A stretch of 16,018 nucleotides of DNA from JARRRL01 sp037380725. GTDB lineage: Bacteria; Pseudomonadota; Gammaproteobacteria; Pseudomonadales; JANQJO01. Positions 1 to 7,205 of this stretch are shown one piece after another; position 1 is the stretch's first letter, and each line of letters begins with the position of its first letter. The position numbers and the translations under genes were made by a program. The stretch spans positions 1-16,018 of the forward strand of contig JARRRL010000129.1 in the NCBI GenBank assembly GCA_037380725.1, read 5' to 3'. A model generated the notes under the pieces. That model worked only from the letters and a program-made list of their open reading frames with translations. It did not search any database and was not told the DNA's origin.

Positions 1-203
1 AAAAAAAGAGGCTATTTCGTTTATAAATATGTATCGGGAAGGGTGAGATATTATCGAAGAGGCTTGCTTGTGAAGTTGTCAGGGGGAAATGTGATCGATT
101 GATTACATTATGTCGGGTTGAATGGTTGTTTTGTGAGCGAATTCTGCGCCTGGCTGTGAAGGGTGGGGAGGGGTATCACGGTCTTTTATTTTAAGCTGAT
201 GGG

Positions 204-2216
204 TTAGGTAGCCGATGGTGTACGTGTGGCTTCTATGTCAGCGCTGAGTTCAGATTTGGCTGTCAGTAATGCTTTCAGTTCACTGGGATTGGGGCTTGGG
301 CGATTGAGTGCCTGATCAATATGATGCTCAAGTGCTAGCATTTCCAGGGAGTGCAGTGCGTCTTTGAGTTCGGATTGAATCGCCTCCATATCATCGACCA
401 TTATGCTTCTTGCCGCTAAGCAGGCGAGATGGTGGCTTGCTGGGGTGTTGTGCCAGAGGCCAAGAAGATAGGCCAATGAACAGTCGGGTTCTTGATTGAT
501 TTCATGAAGCAGGCGATGGAGCAATTCAACCTGTGGAATCGCGGCGCTGAGTATGCGTTCCGAGAGTTGTATGCCATGACCCAGTTTGGGATTCTGGAGA
601 ATCAACGCCATTATCGTATCAATTAAGGAAAGCCGTTCAGCGGAGAGTGGGGGTAAGGTGTTTTGCCATGTTGGCGGGAACTGCTTGTGTCGTGCCTGCT
701 GCTTGCTAGGCCAAGAGGGCTTTTGTTGTGTAATCGATCCGGTTTTGTTGTTGGCAAAGCGTTTTTGATTTTTCCAGTGTTCGATGGGCGGCTCGCCTGG
801 ATTCAGTGGCCAACTGAAGTCGTGAGGTCCAAGTGGTGGTGTTGAGTGTGTGGGCGCTCGGTACGCGTTGTCGTTGTTCTCATATGGCGCGTATGGTGCC
901 TGTGCGGCAGGGTGGTTTGTGGGGGCGCTTGATGGGAGTAACGCTGAACTCAATACGGAGGGGTTAATGTGTGTTCTTTCTGCGAGGGCTTCAAACAAAA
1001 GCGAGCGATACAGACTTTCTGGGACTTTCTCAAAGAAGGGTTTGGCCTCAGCGATGAGGGCGGCTCGGTCGTCGACGTTATCCAGCCGGTGTTTTTGGGT
1101 TAGGTGCTGGAGTAGAAACTCCGATAAAGGTTGCGCGGATTCCATGAGTGCGATGAATCCTCCTGGGCCTTGATGTTGAACGAGGCTGTCGGGGTCTTCG
1201 CCGTCTGGCAGTTGTAAAAAGAAAATGTGCCGCCCATCTCGGAGGAGCGGTAAAGCGGTTTCGAGCGCGCGCAGTGCGGCTTTGTGCCCCGCGTCGTCGC
1301 CGTCAAAACAGAAATACAAGGTGTCGGTGCGTTGAAAAATCAGATTTAAGTGGTGCGTGCTGCACGCCGTACCCAATGTTGCAAGCGCCTGATGTAAGCC
1401 CGCTTGGTGTAAGGCGATTACGTCCGTATAACCTTCAACCAGTACGGCGGATGTGGGTTTGGGTTTAGCGTGGGTCCATTCGTGCAGCCCAAACAGCGAT
1501 TGTTGCTTATGAAAAACCGCGGTCTCGGGGGAGTTGAGGTATTTCGGCTTGGTGTCATCGAGGACGCGTCCCCCGAAACCAATGATTTTGCCACGGTGAT
1601 CGCGGATGGGAAACATCAAGCGTCCGCGAAAACGTTCGTAGTAACCACGTTTCTCATGCGCAATGATTAAACCTGCGGCTTCCAGCGTGCTGTGCTGCTC
1701 AACGGCTTGTGTGTTCAGAAAATGTTGCCATTGATTGGGTGCCCAGCCTAAACCAAACTGCTTCCAAATTTTGGGTGTTAGGCCGCGAGTGTTCAAATAG
1801 TCGCGAGCTTGAGCGCCGCTGGGGCCTGCCAGTTGTTGGTTAAAAAATGTGGCAGCTTGTTCAAGCAGGTGCGTCAAACGCTGTCGTTGGTGCCGTTGCT
1901 TTGCGTCATCAGCACTTGATGTCTGTGGCATAGGTAGCCCGGCGCGTTGGGCGAGCGCTTCAAGGCTTTCTACAAAACCGAGGTGTTGGTGTTCCATTAA
2001 GAAACGAATGGCATTGCCGCTGGCTCCGCAGCCAAAACAGTAGTAGAACTGTTTCTCCGGGCTGACGGTAAACGACGGTGTGCGTTCTTCGTGAAACGGG
2101 CAGCAGGCGCTGTAGTTTTTGCCGCTGCGTTTGAGTGGTACAACGACCGAAATCAACGCCACAAGATCGGTGCGCGCGATCACCTCTTCGATAAAGTCCT
2201 GTGGGATGGATTGCAC
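204..2216 (-). CDS. dnaG: DNA primase DnaG
   Basis: DnaG synthesises the RNA primers for chromosome replication and acts with the replicative helicase DnaB at the fork. The 670-residue product has the three expected parts. An N-terminal CHC2 zinc finger has ligands C39, H42, C60 and C63. The central polymerase core has GRLMFPI (198-204) and a TOPRIM fold, seen as EGYTDV (catalytic E261) and DGDDAG (D305, D307). A C-terminal helical region should bind DnaB. It is about 90 residues longer than E. coli DnaG (581). The excess is mostly a Pro/Asn/Gln/His-rich linker at about 430-530, between core and helicase-binding domain. The start is GTG, preceded by an AGGTGG ribosome site inside the 13-base gap after yqeY, so it is probably translated from the rpsU-yqeY-dnaG mRNA. 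The 203 bases beyond its stop, to the window edge, hold no gene I can support; rpoD would usually follow. Confidence 0.97.
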   Translation of the reverse strand: MQSIPQDFIEEVIARTDLVALISVVVPLKRSGKNYSACCPFHEERTPSFTVSPEKQFYYCFGCGASGNAIRFLMEHQHLGFVESLEALAQRAGLPMPQTSSADDAKQRHQRQRLTHLLEQAATFFNQQLAGPSGAQARDYLNTRGLTPKIWKQFGLGWAPNQWQHFLNTQAVEQHSTLEAAGLIIAHEKRGYYERFRGRLMFPIRDHRGKIIGFGGRVLDDTKPKYLNSPETAVFHKQQSLFGLHEWTHAKPKPTSAVLVEGYTDVIALHQAGLHQALATLGTACSTHHLNLIFQRTDTLYFCFDGDDAGHKAALRALETALPLLRDGRHIFFLQLPDGEDPDSLVQHQGPGGFIALMESAQPLSEFLLQHLTQKHRLDNVDDRAALIAEAKPFFEKVPESLYRSLLFEALAERTHINPSVLSSALLPSSAPTNHPAAQAPYAPYENNDNAYRAPTHSTPPLGPHDFSWPLNPGEPPIEHWKNQKRFANNKTGSITQQKPSWPSKQQARHKQFPPTWQNTLPPLSAERLSLIDTIMALILQNPKLGHGIQLSERILSAAIPQVELLHRLLHEINQEPDCSLAYLLGLWHNTPASHHLACLAARSIMVDDMEAIQSELKDALHSLEMLALEHHIDQALNRPSPNPSELKALLTAKSELSADIEATRTPSAT

Positions 2217-2229
2217 GAGTCCACCTAGG

Positions 2230-2676
2230 TTAAAGGGTTAGCAGTGCTTTAACGCATTGACTGACTTCGCTGAGGTCGGCTTTTCCAGACAATTGAGGCT
2301 TAAGTACCCCCATGATCTTACCCATGTCTTTGGCGGAGTGCGCACCGGTTTCAGTGATGACGCGCTTGACGATGGCTTCGATCTCTGTTTTGTCCATCAG
2401 GGTGGGGAGAAATTCCTGAAGGACGGCCATTTCAGCGCGTTCTTGTTCGGCTAATTCAGGACGGTCCCCGGATTCGTATAAGGCGGCGGCGTCTTTGCGC
2501 TGTTTGACCAATTTTGTCAATAATGTGGAGATGGCGGCGTCGTCCAGGGTCGTTTGTTCGTCAATTTCCACTTGTTTGATTGCGGCTAGCGCCATACGGA
2601 TAGTGGTGAGGCGGCTTTTTTGTTTTTCGCGCATGGCGGTCTTCATCGCCGTGTTCAAAGCGTCTTTTAGGCTCAT
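2230..2676 (-). CDS. GatB/YqeY domain-containing protein
   Basis: This is a stand-alone YqeY protein of 148 residues, the usual family length, related to the C-terminal helical domain of the GatB subunit of glutamyl-tRNA(Gln) amidotransferase. The family is proposed to interact with tRNA, but its exact role is unsettled. The protein is mostly helical and charged. The conserved core includes RKDAAALYESGDRPELAEQE, a stretch around LQEFLPTLM, and the C-terminal AKDMGKIMGVLKPQLSGKAD. I chose the ATG at 2676 because it has GAGGAG seven bases upstream and matches the family start (MSLK); an in-frame upstream start at 2691 lacks such a site. The gene lies between rpsU and dnaG, an order familiar from Pseudomonas, and its stop is 13 bases from the dnaG start. 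Confidence 0.93.
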   Translation of the reverse strand: MSLKDALNTAMKTAMREKQKSRLTTIRMALAAIKQVEIDEQTTLDDAAISTLLTKLVKQRKDAAALYESGDRPELAEQERAEMAVLQEFLPTLMDKTEIEAIVKRVITETGAHSAKDMGKIMGVLKPQLSGKADLSEVSQCVKALLTL

Positions 2677-2799
2677 GGGTAAACTCCTCACGTGTTGGTT
2701 GGTTCGTGATGCGCCTTTCTTTGTTCTTTGGTTCCCTTTGACTCCCTTGGTTCGCCTTAATGCGCTTGTTCTTCAGCACAGAGGACGGGCGTCAGCACG

Positions 2800-2831
2800 A
2801 AAAGCCGGATCGCATACGCTGACCGGCTCTC
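2800..2831 (-). terminator. Hairpin between rpsU and yqeY (partial terminator/attenuator)
   Basis: A perfect 6-bp stem (AGCCGG at 2803-2808 with CCGGCT at 2823-2828) encloses a 14-base loop. Read on the minus strand it is followed by TTTTC. It sits in the 193-base gap after rpsU, where many gammaproteobacteria have an intergenic terminator that makes rpsU more abundant than dnaG. The short T run suggests partial readthrough. On the plus strand it is also followed by a T-rich stretch, but no plus-strand gene ends here. Confidence 0.55.
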
Positions 2832-2869
2832 TTTTATATCTTGTATCTTGTGTTGTACTTAAAGCGAAG

Positions 2870-3085
2870 TCAGTACATGCGCTTGCGTTTTTGCAATTCG
2901 CGGGCAATCTTCTTGGCATGCCGTTTAACAGCAGCGGCATGCTTGCGTTTGCGTTCTTGAGTCGGTTTTTCATAAAACTCACGGCGGCGGACTTCAGGGA
3001 GCACACCAGCCTTTTCACAGCATCGCTTAAAGCGACGTAACGCTACATCAAAAGGTTCGTTTTCTTTGACTTTAATTTGCGGCAT
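2870..3085 (-). CDS. rpsU: 30S ribosomal protein S21
   Basis: S21 is a small-subunit protein at the mRNA/anti-Shine-Dalgarno side of the 30S platform and takes part in initiation. The 71-residue product has the family's exact length and is nearly collinear with E. coli S21: it begins MPQIKVKENEPFDVALRRFK and continues with EVRRREFYEKPT and a Lys/Arg-rich tail ending KRKRMY. The ATG start has an AAGGTGA ribosome site about six bases upstream. It is the first gene of the rpsU-yqeY-dnaG operon and diverges from tsaD. Confidence 0.98.
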   Translation of the reverse strand: MPQIKVKENEPFDVALRRFKRCCEKAGVLPEVRRREFYEKPTQERKRKHAAAVKRHAKKIARELQKRKRMY

Positions 3086-3115
3086 TCAAATCACCTTACT
3101 GTTCGCATCGCTCAA

Positions 3116-3145
3116 ATTCTAATATGTTGTTCAGTACCGTTTCAG
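3116..3145 (-). promoter_or_regulatory. Candidate sigma-70 promoter for rpsU operon
   Basis: On the minus strand, CTGAAA (3140-3145) is followed after 18 bases by TAGAAT (3116-3121), a 5/6 match to the -10 consensus. It lies about 30 bases from the rpsU start, which fits a short leader. The -35 match is only 4/6. Confidence 0.45.
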
Positions 3146-3346
3146 CACTGTATTGCCCACGTCTCATTGCTCACGCCTTGATTGACGCGCTGACCCACAT
3201 TTCGACCTACGCTTCGACAAGGGGCGGGAGTATACGGCAAAAGGAAGTGGAGCTAAAGGCCTAATCACGCAGACCCTCTATCTGGCTGACCAGTATAGCT
3301 GTTATGATCAGCAGCCGTCCATGCTGAATATAAGGGTTGATGCGGT

Positions 3347-4411
3347 ATGTTGGTGTTGGGGATTGAAACATCCTGTGATGAAACGGGAGTGGCGCTTTAT
3401 TCGCCGGAGTCGGGCGTGGTGGGTCAATCGTTGTTCAGTCAAGTGGACTTACATCGTGTCTACGGTGGTGTGGTGCCCGAGTTGGCTTCCCGAGATCATC
3501 TAAAGCGCTTACTGCCAATGGTTCAGGTACTGTGCGATGAGGCAGGGGTAACACCTGCTGCCATCACGGGAGTGGGTTATACAGCGGGCCCGGGATTAGT
3601 GGGTGCGTTGTTTGTGGGGGCAATGTTGGCGCGTGGGTTGGCGTACAGTTGGCGGGTGCCAAGCATAGGCGTGCATCATATGGAAGGGCATTTGTTGGCG
3701 CCGTTTTTGGATCCGCACGCGATGCGTGATGGTCTAGCGTATCCTTTTTTGGGTTTATTGGTCAGTGGTGGTCATTGTCAATTGGTGCAGGTGGACGCGC
3801 CGGGTGAGTATCGATTGTTGGGCGAAACCGTGGACGATGCCGTTGGTGAAGCTTTTGATAAGGTGGCGACTGTCTTGGGCTTACCCTATCCCGGTGGTCC
3901 AGCGTTAGAGCATTTGGCGGCCACGACGGATGAAATGGCGAATGAAGCGCCGTACGTGTTTCCGCGTCCGATGGCGGAAAAAGCAACGCTCAATTTCAGT
4001 TTCAGCGGACTTAAAACACATGTGAATCAATTTGTGGCGAGTAAAAAAGCAGCGGGAGCATGGTCTGAGCGTGAGGCGGCGCGTGTGGCTTTTGCTTTTC
4101 AAGAAGCGGCTACTGAGAGTTTGTGGATTAAGTGTCGTAAAGCCTTGAAGCAAACCGGGCTAAAGCGATTAGTGGTGGCTGGCGGCGTGAGCGCGAATCG
4201 GTTTTTACGGCGTACGATTGACGTGGGCGCTGGTCGACTGGGGGTACGGTGTTTTTATCCGCCACCCGCTTATTGTACCGACAATGGTGCGATGATTGCT
4301 TACGCCGCTTACTGTCGTTTTGCTTCGGGGCAGCAGGATCAAACCTTGGCGGTACGCGTGAAGGCGCGATGGTCCTTGCAAGAATTGCCTCCAATGACGA
4401 TTGGAAGATGA
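3347..4411 (+). CDS. tsaD: tRNA N6-adenosine threonylcarbamoyltransferase TsaD
   Basis: TsaD transfers the threonylcarbamoyl group made by TsaC onto A37 of ANN-decoding tRNAs, working in a complex with TsaB and TsaE. The 354-residue protein is full length and belongs to the ASKHA/Kae1 family. It starts MLVLGIETSCDETGVALY, has YGGVVPELASRDH (39-51), the metal-binding HHMEGH (H111, H115), the SGGHCQL loop, YPGGP, FSFSGLK, AGGVSANR, and the second metal motif CTDNGAMIAYA (D312). The ATG at 3347 is the family start. Downstream, convergent plsY begins at 4457, leaving 45 bases. The last residues (MTIGR) and the stop fall in a 14-base tandem duplication (see repeat at 4394-4421), so the extreme C-terminus may be recently altered; the catalytic fold is intact. 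Confidence 0.97.
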   Translation: MLVLGIETSCDETGVALYSPESGVVGQSLFSQVDLHRVYGGVVPELASRDHLKRLLPMVQVLCDEAGVTPAAITGVGYTAGPGLVGALFVGAMLARGLAYSWRVPSIGVHHMEGHLLAPFLDPHAMRDGLAYPFLGLLVSGGHCQLVQVDAPGEYRLLGETVDDAVGEAFDKVATVLGLPYPGGPALEHLAATTDEMANEAPYVFPRPMAEKATLNFSFSGLKTHVNQFVASKKAAGAWSEREAARVAFAFQEAATESLWIKCRKALKQTGLKRLVVAGGVSANRFLRRTIDVGAGRLGVRCFYPPPAYCTDNGAMIAYAAYCRFASGQQDQTLAVRVKARWSLQELPPMTIGR

Positions 4412-4421
4412 CGATTGGAGC
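4394..4421 (+). repeat. 14-base tandem duplication over the tsaD stop codon
   Basis: ATGACGATTGGAAG (4394-4407) is repeated as ATGACGATTGGAGC (4408-4421). The tsaD stop TGA at 4409-4411 lies in the second copy, which is read in a different phase because 14 is not a multiple of three. Confidence 0.85.
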
Positions 4422-4456
4422 CCCCGTGGCCCTTCCCGTACGCAAGAAGCATGGTG

Positions 4457-5108
4457 TTACAGCGAGTTCGATGCGTCAACGCGATCGCCAATGGCGCTTT
4501 CTTTCCCCTGAACGAGATTTTTAATGTTGGATCGGTGACGGTATAGACTCAGTACCGTAATAAAAATGGCGCTCAACCAATAATCCGTGCCCCACAGGGC
4601 TAAGGCAATGGGAAGAACCGTTAAGGCCACGAGGGCTGCTGCTGAGGAAATCTTGAAGACCTTAGCGAACAGCAGCCAAATGGCGTCAACGATTAGCCCG
4701 GTAGGCCAATGCCATACGTGCACAACCCCCAGTGTTGTGGCGACGCCTTTTCCGCCCAGACCCCGACCCGAGAGGTAGGTCATGCCCCGTCGGCTTGGCG
4801 GCACCTGCTCTTCCTCCTCTTCCTCCTCCTCCTACCCAACCAACTTCATATTGAGAGAGCGGGAGCAGCAGTGCGATGGCAACGGGTAGCATGCCTTTGA
4901 GGGTGTCTCCGAGCAGGGTGAGCGCGGCTGCTTTTTTGCCGCCAATGCGTAGGACGTTGGTGGCGCCAGGGTTGTGTGAGCCCAGCGTGCGAGGGTCAGG
5001 TAATTTAAGCGCACGGCACACGAGAATGGCTGCGGAAATGGAACCACATAAATAAGCGATGACGATGAGCGCGGCGCCCAGCCCAGAAACTGATATGATG
5101 TCCGCCAT
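4457..5108 (-). pseudogene. plsY: Glycerol-3-phosphate acyltransferase PlsY, frame-disrupted
   Basis: PlsY is an inner-membrane enzyme that moves an acyl group from acyl-phosphate (made by PlsX) to glycerol-3-phosphate, the first step of phospholipid synthesis. The N-terminal part, from the ATG at 5108 (MADIISVSGLGAAL), is clear: a membrane helix, GSISAAILVCR, LPDPRTLGSHNPGATNVLR, then DTLKGMLPVAIALLLPL. The C-terminal part is equally clear but in another frame: GGKGVATTLG, then hydrophobic segments and SLYRHRSNIKNLVQG. Between them the expected membrane segment and LGH-PVFFGF motif are replaced by VGGGGRGGRAGAA, encoded by a 26-base purine-only tract (pyrimidine-only on the plus strand, 4808-4833). 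The frame switch must lie between about 4755 and 4835. No frame restores a hydrophobic helix, so this is more than a single miscounted base. It could be a true pseudogene or a misassembled repeat. The first frame alone would run on to 4686. Confidence 0.8.
4808..4833 (-). repeat. GGA-rich microsatellite inside plsY
   Basis: These 26 bases contain only C and T on the plus strand and are built almost entirely from TCC and TTC units. On the coding (minus) strand they read as GGA/AGA codons (Gly and Arg). The tract coincides with the lost membrane segment and the frame break in plsY. Confidence 0.85.
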
Positions 5109-5267
5109 AAAGTTCTGTCTCAAGCAAGGAGGGAGGGGTGTCCTCCCACGATTATTTTGTTGGTGTAACTCATGCGTTAAGAAAATGAGCAGAACTCGAT
5201 CATAAGTGGTTGGCAACGGTAATGCCAGTCCGGTTCAAGTGTGATGTGAACGAGGAAGGGGGTGTCG

Positions 5268-5795
5268 ATGAATGGTGAGGCGCAATACAGTTTGATTTGT
5301 CTTGAGGGGGTTCAACTCTCTGCAGTCATTGGCTGTGAGGAATGGGAGCGGCGATCACCTAAGCGATTGACGGTGGATATAATCTTGGCAATTGACGCCG
5401 CGCAGGCTGTGCAGTCAGATGCGGTGGAGGGTACCATCAATTACGCGCAGGTTGTTCAGCGTGTGGTGGCATTTGCCGCCGAGTCACAGTTTCAATTGTT
5501 GGAGTCTTTGGTCGATGGAATCGCGGATCTCATTTTAGCGGAGTTTTCCGTACCGTGGTTGCATCTTAAGCTCAGCAAGCCTCGCGTGCTTCGAGGGGTT
5601 GAGGAGCGCTTGCTGAATGGCGTGTTGTCGCTGAGCGCGAATGGCGGCACCGAGGTCGGCACCACGCGGTGCTGGGTTCCCAGGGGGGCTTGCTGCAATA
5701 ACGGTTTGTGCGGAGACGCGCTGAGCAGCGTGGAGACCTGTGGTGACGAGCGATTGGATAGACTGAATTTCCGTATGCACAGTGTGACGCCATAA
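5268..5795 (+). CDS. folB: Dihydroneopterin aldolase FolB with aberrant C-terminal extension
   Basis: FolB converts 7,8-dihydroneopterin to 6-hydroxymethyl-dihydropterin and glycolaldehyde in folate synthesis. Numbered from the ATG at 5268, the product has the T-fold sequence with the pterin-binding region GCEEWE (E26), INYAQV (Y59) and the catalytic-lysine motif KLSKP (K104). The family is usually about 120 residues; here the frame stays open for 175. After residue 105 the usual GARNVGVIIER-like ending is not recognisable (RVLRGVEERLLNG instead), and the last 55 residues are Cys-rich sequence lying antisense to cca. An in-frame GTG lies two codons upstream at 5262, but the ATG sits better behind GAGGAAGGGG. 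The core looks functional, while the C-terminus is probably altered by loss of the original stop. Confidence 0.85.
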   Translation: MNGEAQYSLICLEGVQLSAVIGCEEWERRSPKRLTVDIILAIDAAQAVQSDAVEGTINYAQVVQRVVAFAAESQFQLLESLVDGIADLILAEFSVPWLHLKLSKPRVLRGVEERLLNGVLSLSANGGTEVGTTRCWVPRGACCNNGLCGDALSSVETCGDERLDRLNFRMHSVTP

Positions 5796-6887
5796 ATAGG
5801 GCAGTGTTTCGAGAGCGCACGTAAATCGATCTGAGCGTCGCCACGCATCGGTTTGTTCAAAAAGCGTCAGCAAAGTGTCGGCGTTTAGGTGATCTGGATG
5901 GACGAGGACGTTTGCTGTGAGGCGGTAAAGCTGATGACAAATTTGCGTCAATTCGCAGTACAATTTGGGAATTCGCCAAGCTGTAGCCAGGGTGTGGAGG
6001 CGTTGGTGTGCACACAGTCCGTGTGTGAGGCAGGCAAAACGAGCGGGTGCAGAGGCATTGGCGCTTGCTGCGCGCGCCAATGCCGTCAATGGGTGTTCCG
6101 CGTGATGTGGGTTACACGTTGAAACAGTAAGTGTGTTAGTTGTGTCAGTGGTGTTGGTTGTGTGAGTTGTGGGGAGTGGAGATCTGGAGGCGGGTTGCAG
6201 ATGCTTTGCAAGCAGTGGGGATAGAACTTGGAGTGCGCCCAGATCCAGCAAGGTTTGAAAGTAGGTGGCGGCGGCGGAATAAGTCAGAGCTTGGCGCGTT
6301 TCTTGCCACACTCGTTCTGGCGACAGGGTGGATAATTCGCCGTTCTGAGTCATTGATCGCATCAATTCCTGGGTTTCCGGGGCAATGCGAAACCCCAGTG
6401 AGGCAAAGCGCGCCAAAAAACGCGCTGTTCGTAGCACACGTAAAGGGTCTTCGGTGAACGCCGCGGATACGTGTCGGAGGCATCGCTTTTTCAAATCGGC
6501 TTGTCCTCCTATCAGATCAATGAGCTGACCGTTGACGTCTTCGGCTAAAGCATTAATGGTCAGATCGCGTCGTTGTAGATCGGCTTCAAGTGTGACATCT
6601 GTGGCGCAATAGAAGATGAAACCGCCGTGACCTTGAGCGGTTTTGCGCTCGGTACGTGCGAGCGCGTACTCTTCGCCAGTTCGAGGATGAATAAAAACGG
6701 GAAAGTCCTTGCCGACGGGCTTAAAACCGTTTGACATCATGTACTCGGGGGTGGCGCCCACCACGACCCAATCGCGATCCGTGACGGTTAATCCCAGCAG
6801 TCGATCTCGTACGGCGCCACCCACAAGGTAAAAATGGGGTTCCGCTGTTTTTCCCTGCTCGCTTTTCTTCATGTCTTTATCTTTCAT
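5535..6887 (-). CDS. cca: CCA-adding tRNA nucleotidyltransferase, degenerate HD domain
   Basis: Cca adds or repairs the 3'-terminal CCA of tRNAs. The 450-residue product has the full class II nucleotidyltransferase head: FYLVGGAVRD (19-28), DRDWVVVG with the metal-binding aspartates D37 and D39, EEYALARTERK, the RRDLTINALA motif, and EDPLRVLRTARFLARF. The tail differs from E. coli Cca. The HD phosphohydrolase motif (CHDLGKG) has become THGLCAH with no HHGHG, so 2',3'-cyclic phosphodiesterase and phosphatase activity is unlikely. A Thr-rich insertion (TTHTTNTTDTTNT) lies just before it. The last 20 or so residues come from sequence antisense to folB, giving an unusual convergent overlap of 261 bases. 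I took the first ATG (6887), with AAAGGA close upstream; Met6 is an alternative. Confidence 0.9.
   Translation of the reverse strand: MKDKDMKKSEQGKTAEPHFYLVGGAVRDRLLGLTVTDRDWVVVGATPEYMMSNGFKPVGKDFPVFIHPRTGEEYALARTERKTAQGHGGFIFYCATDVTLEADLQRRDLTINALAEDVNGQLIDLIGGQADLKKRCLRHVSAAFTEDPLRVLRTARFLARFASLGFRIAPETQELMRSMTQNGELSTLSPERVWQETRQALTYSAAATYFQTLLDLGALQVLSPLLAKHLQPASRSPLPTTHTTNTTDTTNTLTVSTCNPHHAEHPLTALARAASANASAPARFACLTHGLCAHQRLHTLATAWRIPKLYCELTQICHQLYRLTANVLVHPDHLNADTLLTLFEQTDAWRRSDRFTCALETLPYLWRHTVHTEIQSIQSLVTTGLHAAQRVSAQTVIAASPPGNPAPRGADLGAAIRAQRQHAIQQALLNPSKHARLAELKMQPRYGKLR
6135..6170 (-). repeat. 9-base tandem repeat (x4) in cca
   Basis: Four in-frame units read GTTAGTTGT, GTCAGTGGT, GTTGGTTGT and GTGAGTTGT on the plus strand. 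On the coding strand each is a Thr-Thr-X codon triplet, giving TTH-TTN-TTD-TTN in Cca. The repeat inserts low-complexity sequence between the tRNA-binding region and the degenerate HD region without breaking the frame. Confidence 0.9.
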
Positions 6888-7205
6888 TGTCCTTTATTCA
6901 TGTTTTTTCTTTATGCCCGTTCTCCATTTTCTAAACTTTCTCCATCTTTTATTATCTTCACGGCACCCATCGCACGTTACCCATTGAAAGAGATCAAATC
7001 AACATTGGGGAAAGATAGGGGAAAGAGAGCGCCTTTTAACAAGCTAAATCAATTGAGTAAGTTTGTACCTATTTTACTGATTTGTTTATTAGTGAGTTGA
7101 TATAAGTTTACAGTTCTTCGCAACATTGCCAATGAGGCCATGGCAGGCTAGATGATACCGTGGGTAGATTAAGAAAATTGCCTTCATCGATTAAGGGAAC
7201 ACAGC
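6888..7205. other. Divergent intergenic region between cca and the S8 protease
   Basis: These 318 bases separate the divergent starts of cca and the protease gene and must hold both promoters. The region is AT-rich, especially at 7040-7110. TATAAG-like sequence near 7101 is a weak -10 candidate for the protease with no good -35 partner. The protease ribosome site AAGGGA (7193-7198) closes the region. I see no RNA gene, repeat or supportable small gene. Confidence 0.5.

Noticed and set aside
850..1173. 107-residue plus-strand frame inside dnaG
   Set aside because: It is antisense to conserved dnaG coding sequence with no family resemblance; a shadow frame.
4457..5108. Programmed frameshifting to make full-length PlsY
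   Set aside because: No slippery heptamer with a downstream structure is evident, and the lost hydrophobic segment would not be restored by a shift.
5109..5216. Longer plsY N-terminus from a TTG at 5216
   Set aside because: The extra 36 residues do not resemble PlsY, and the family begins at MADII (5108).
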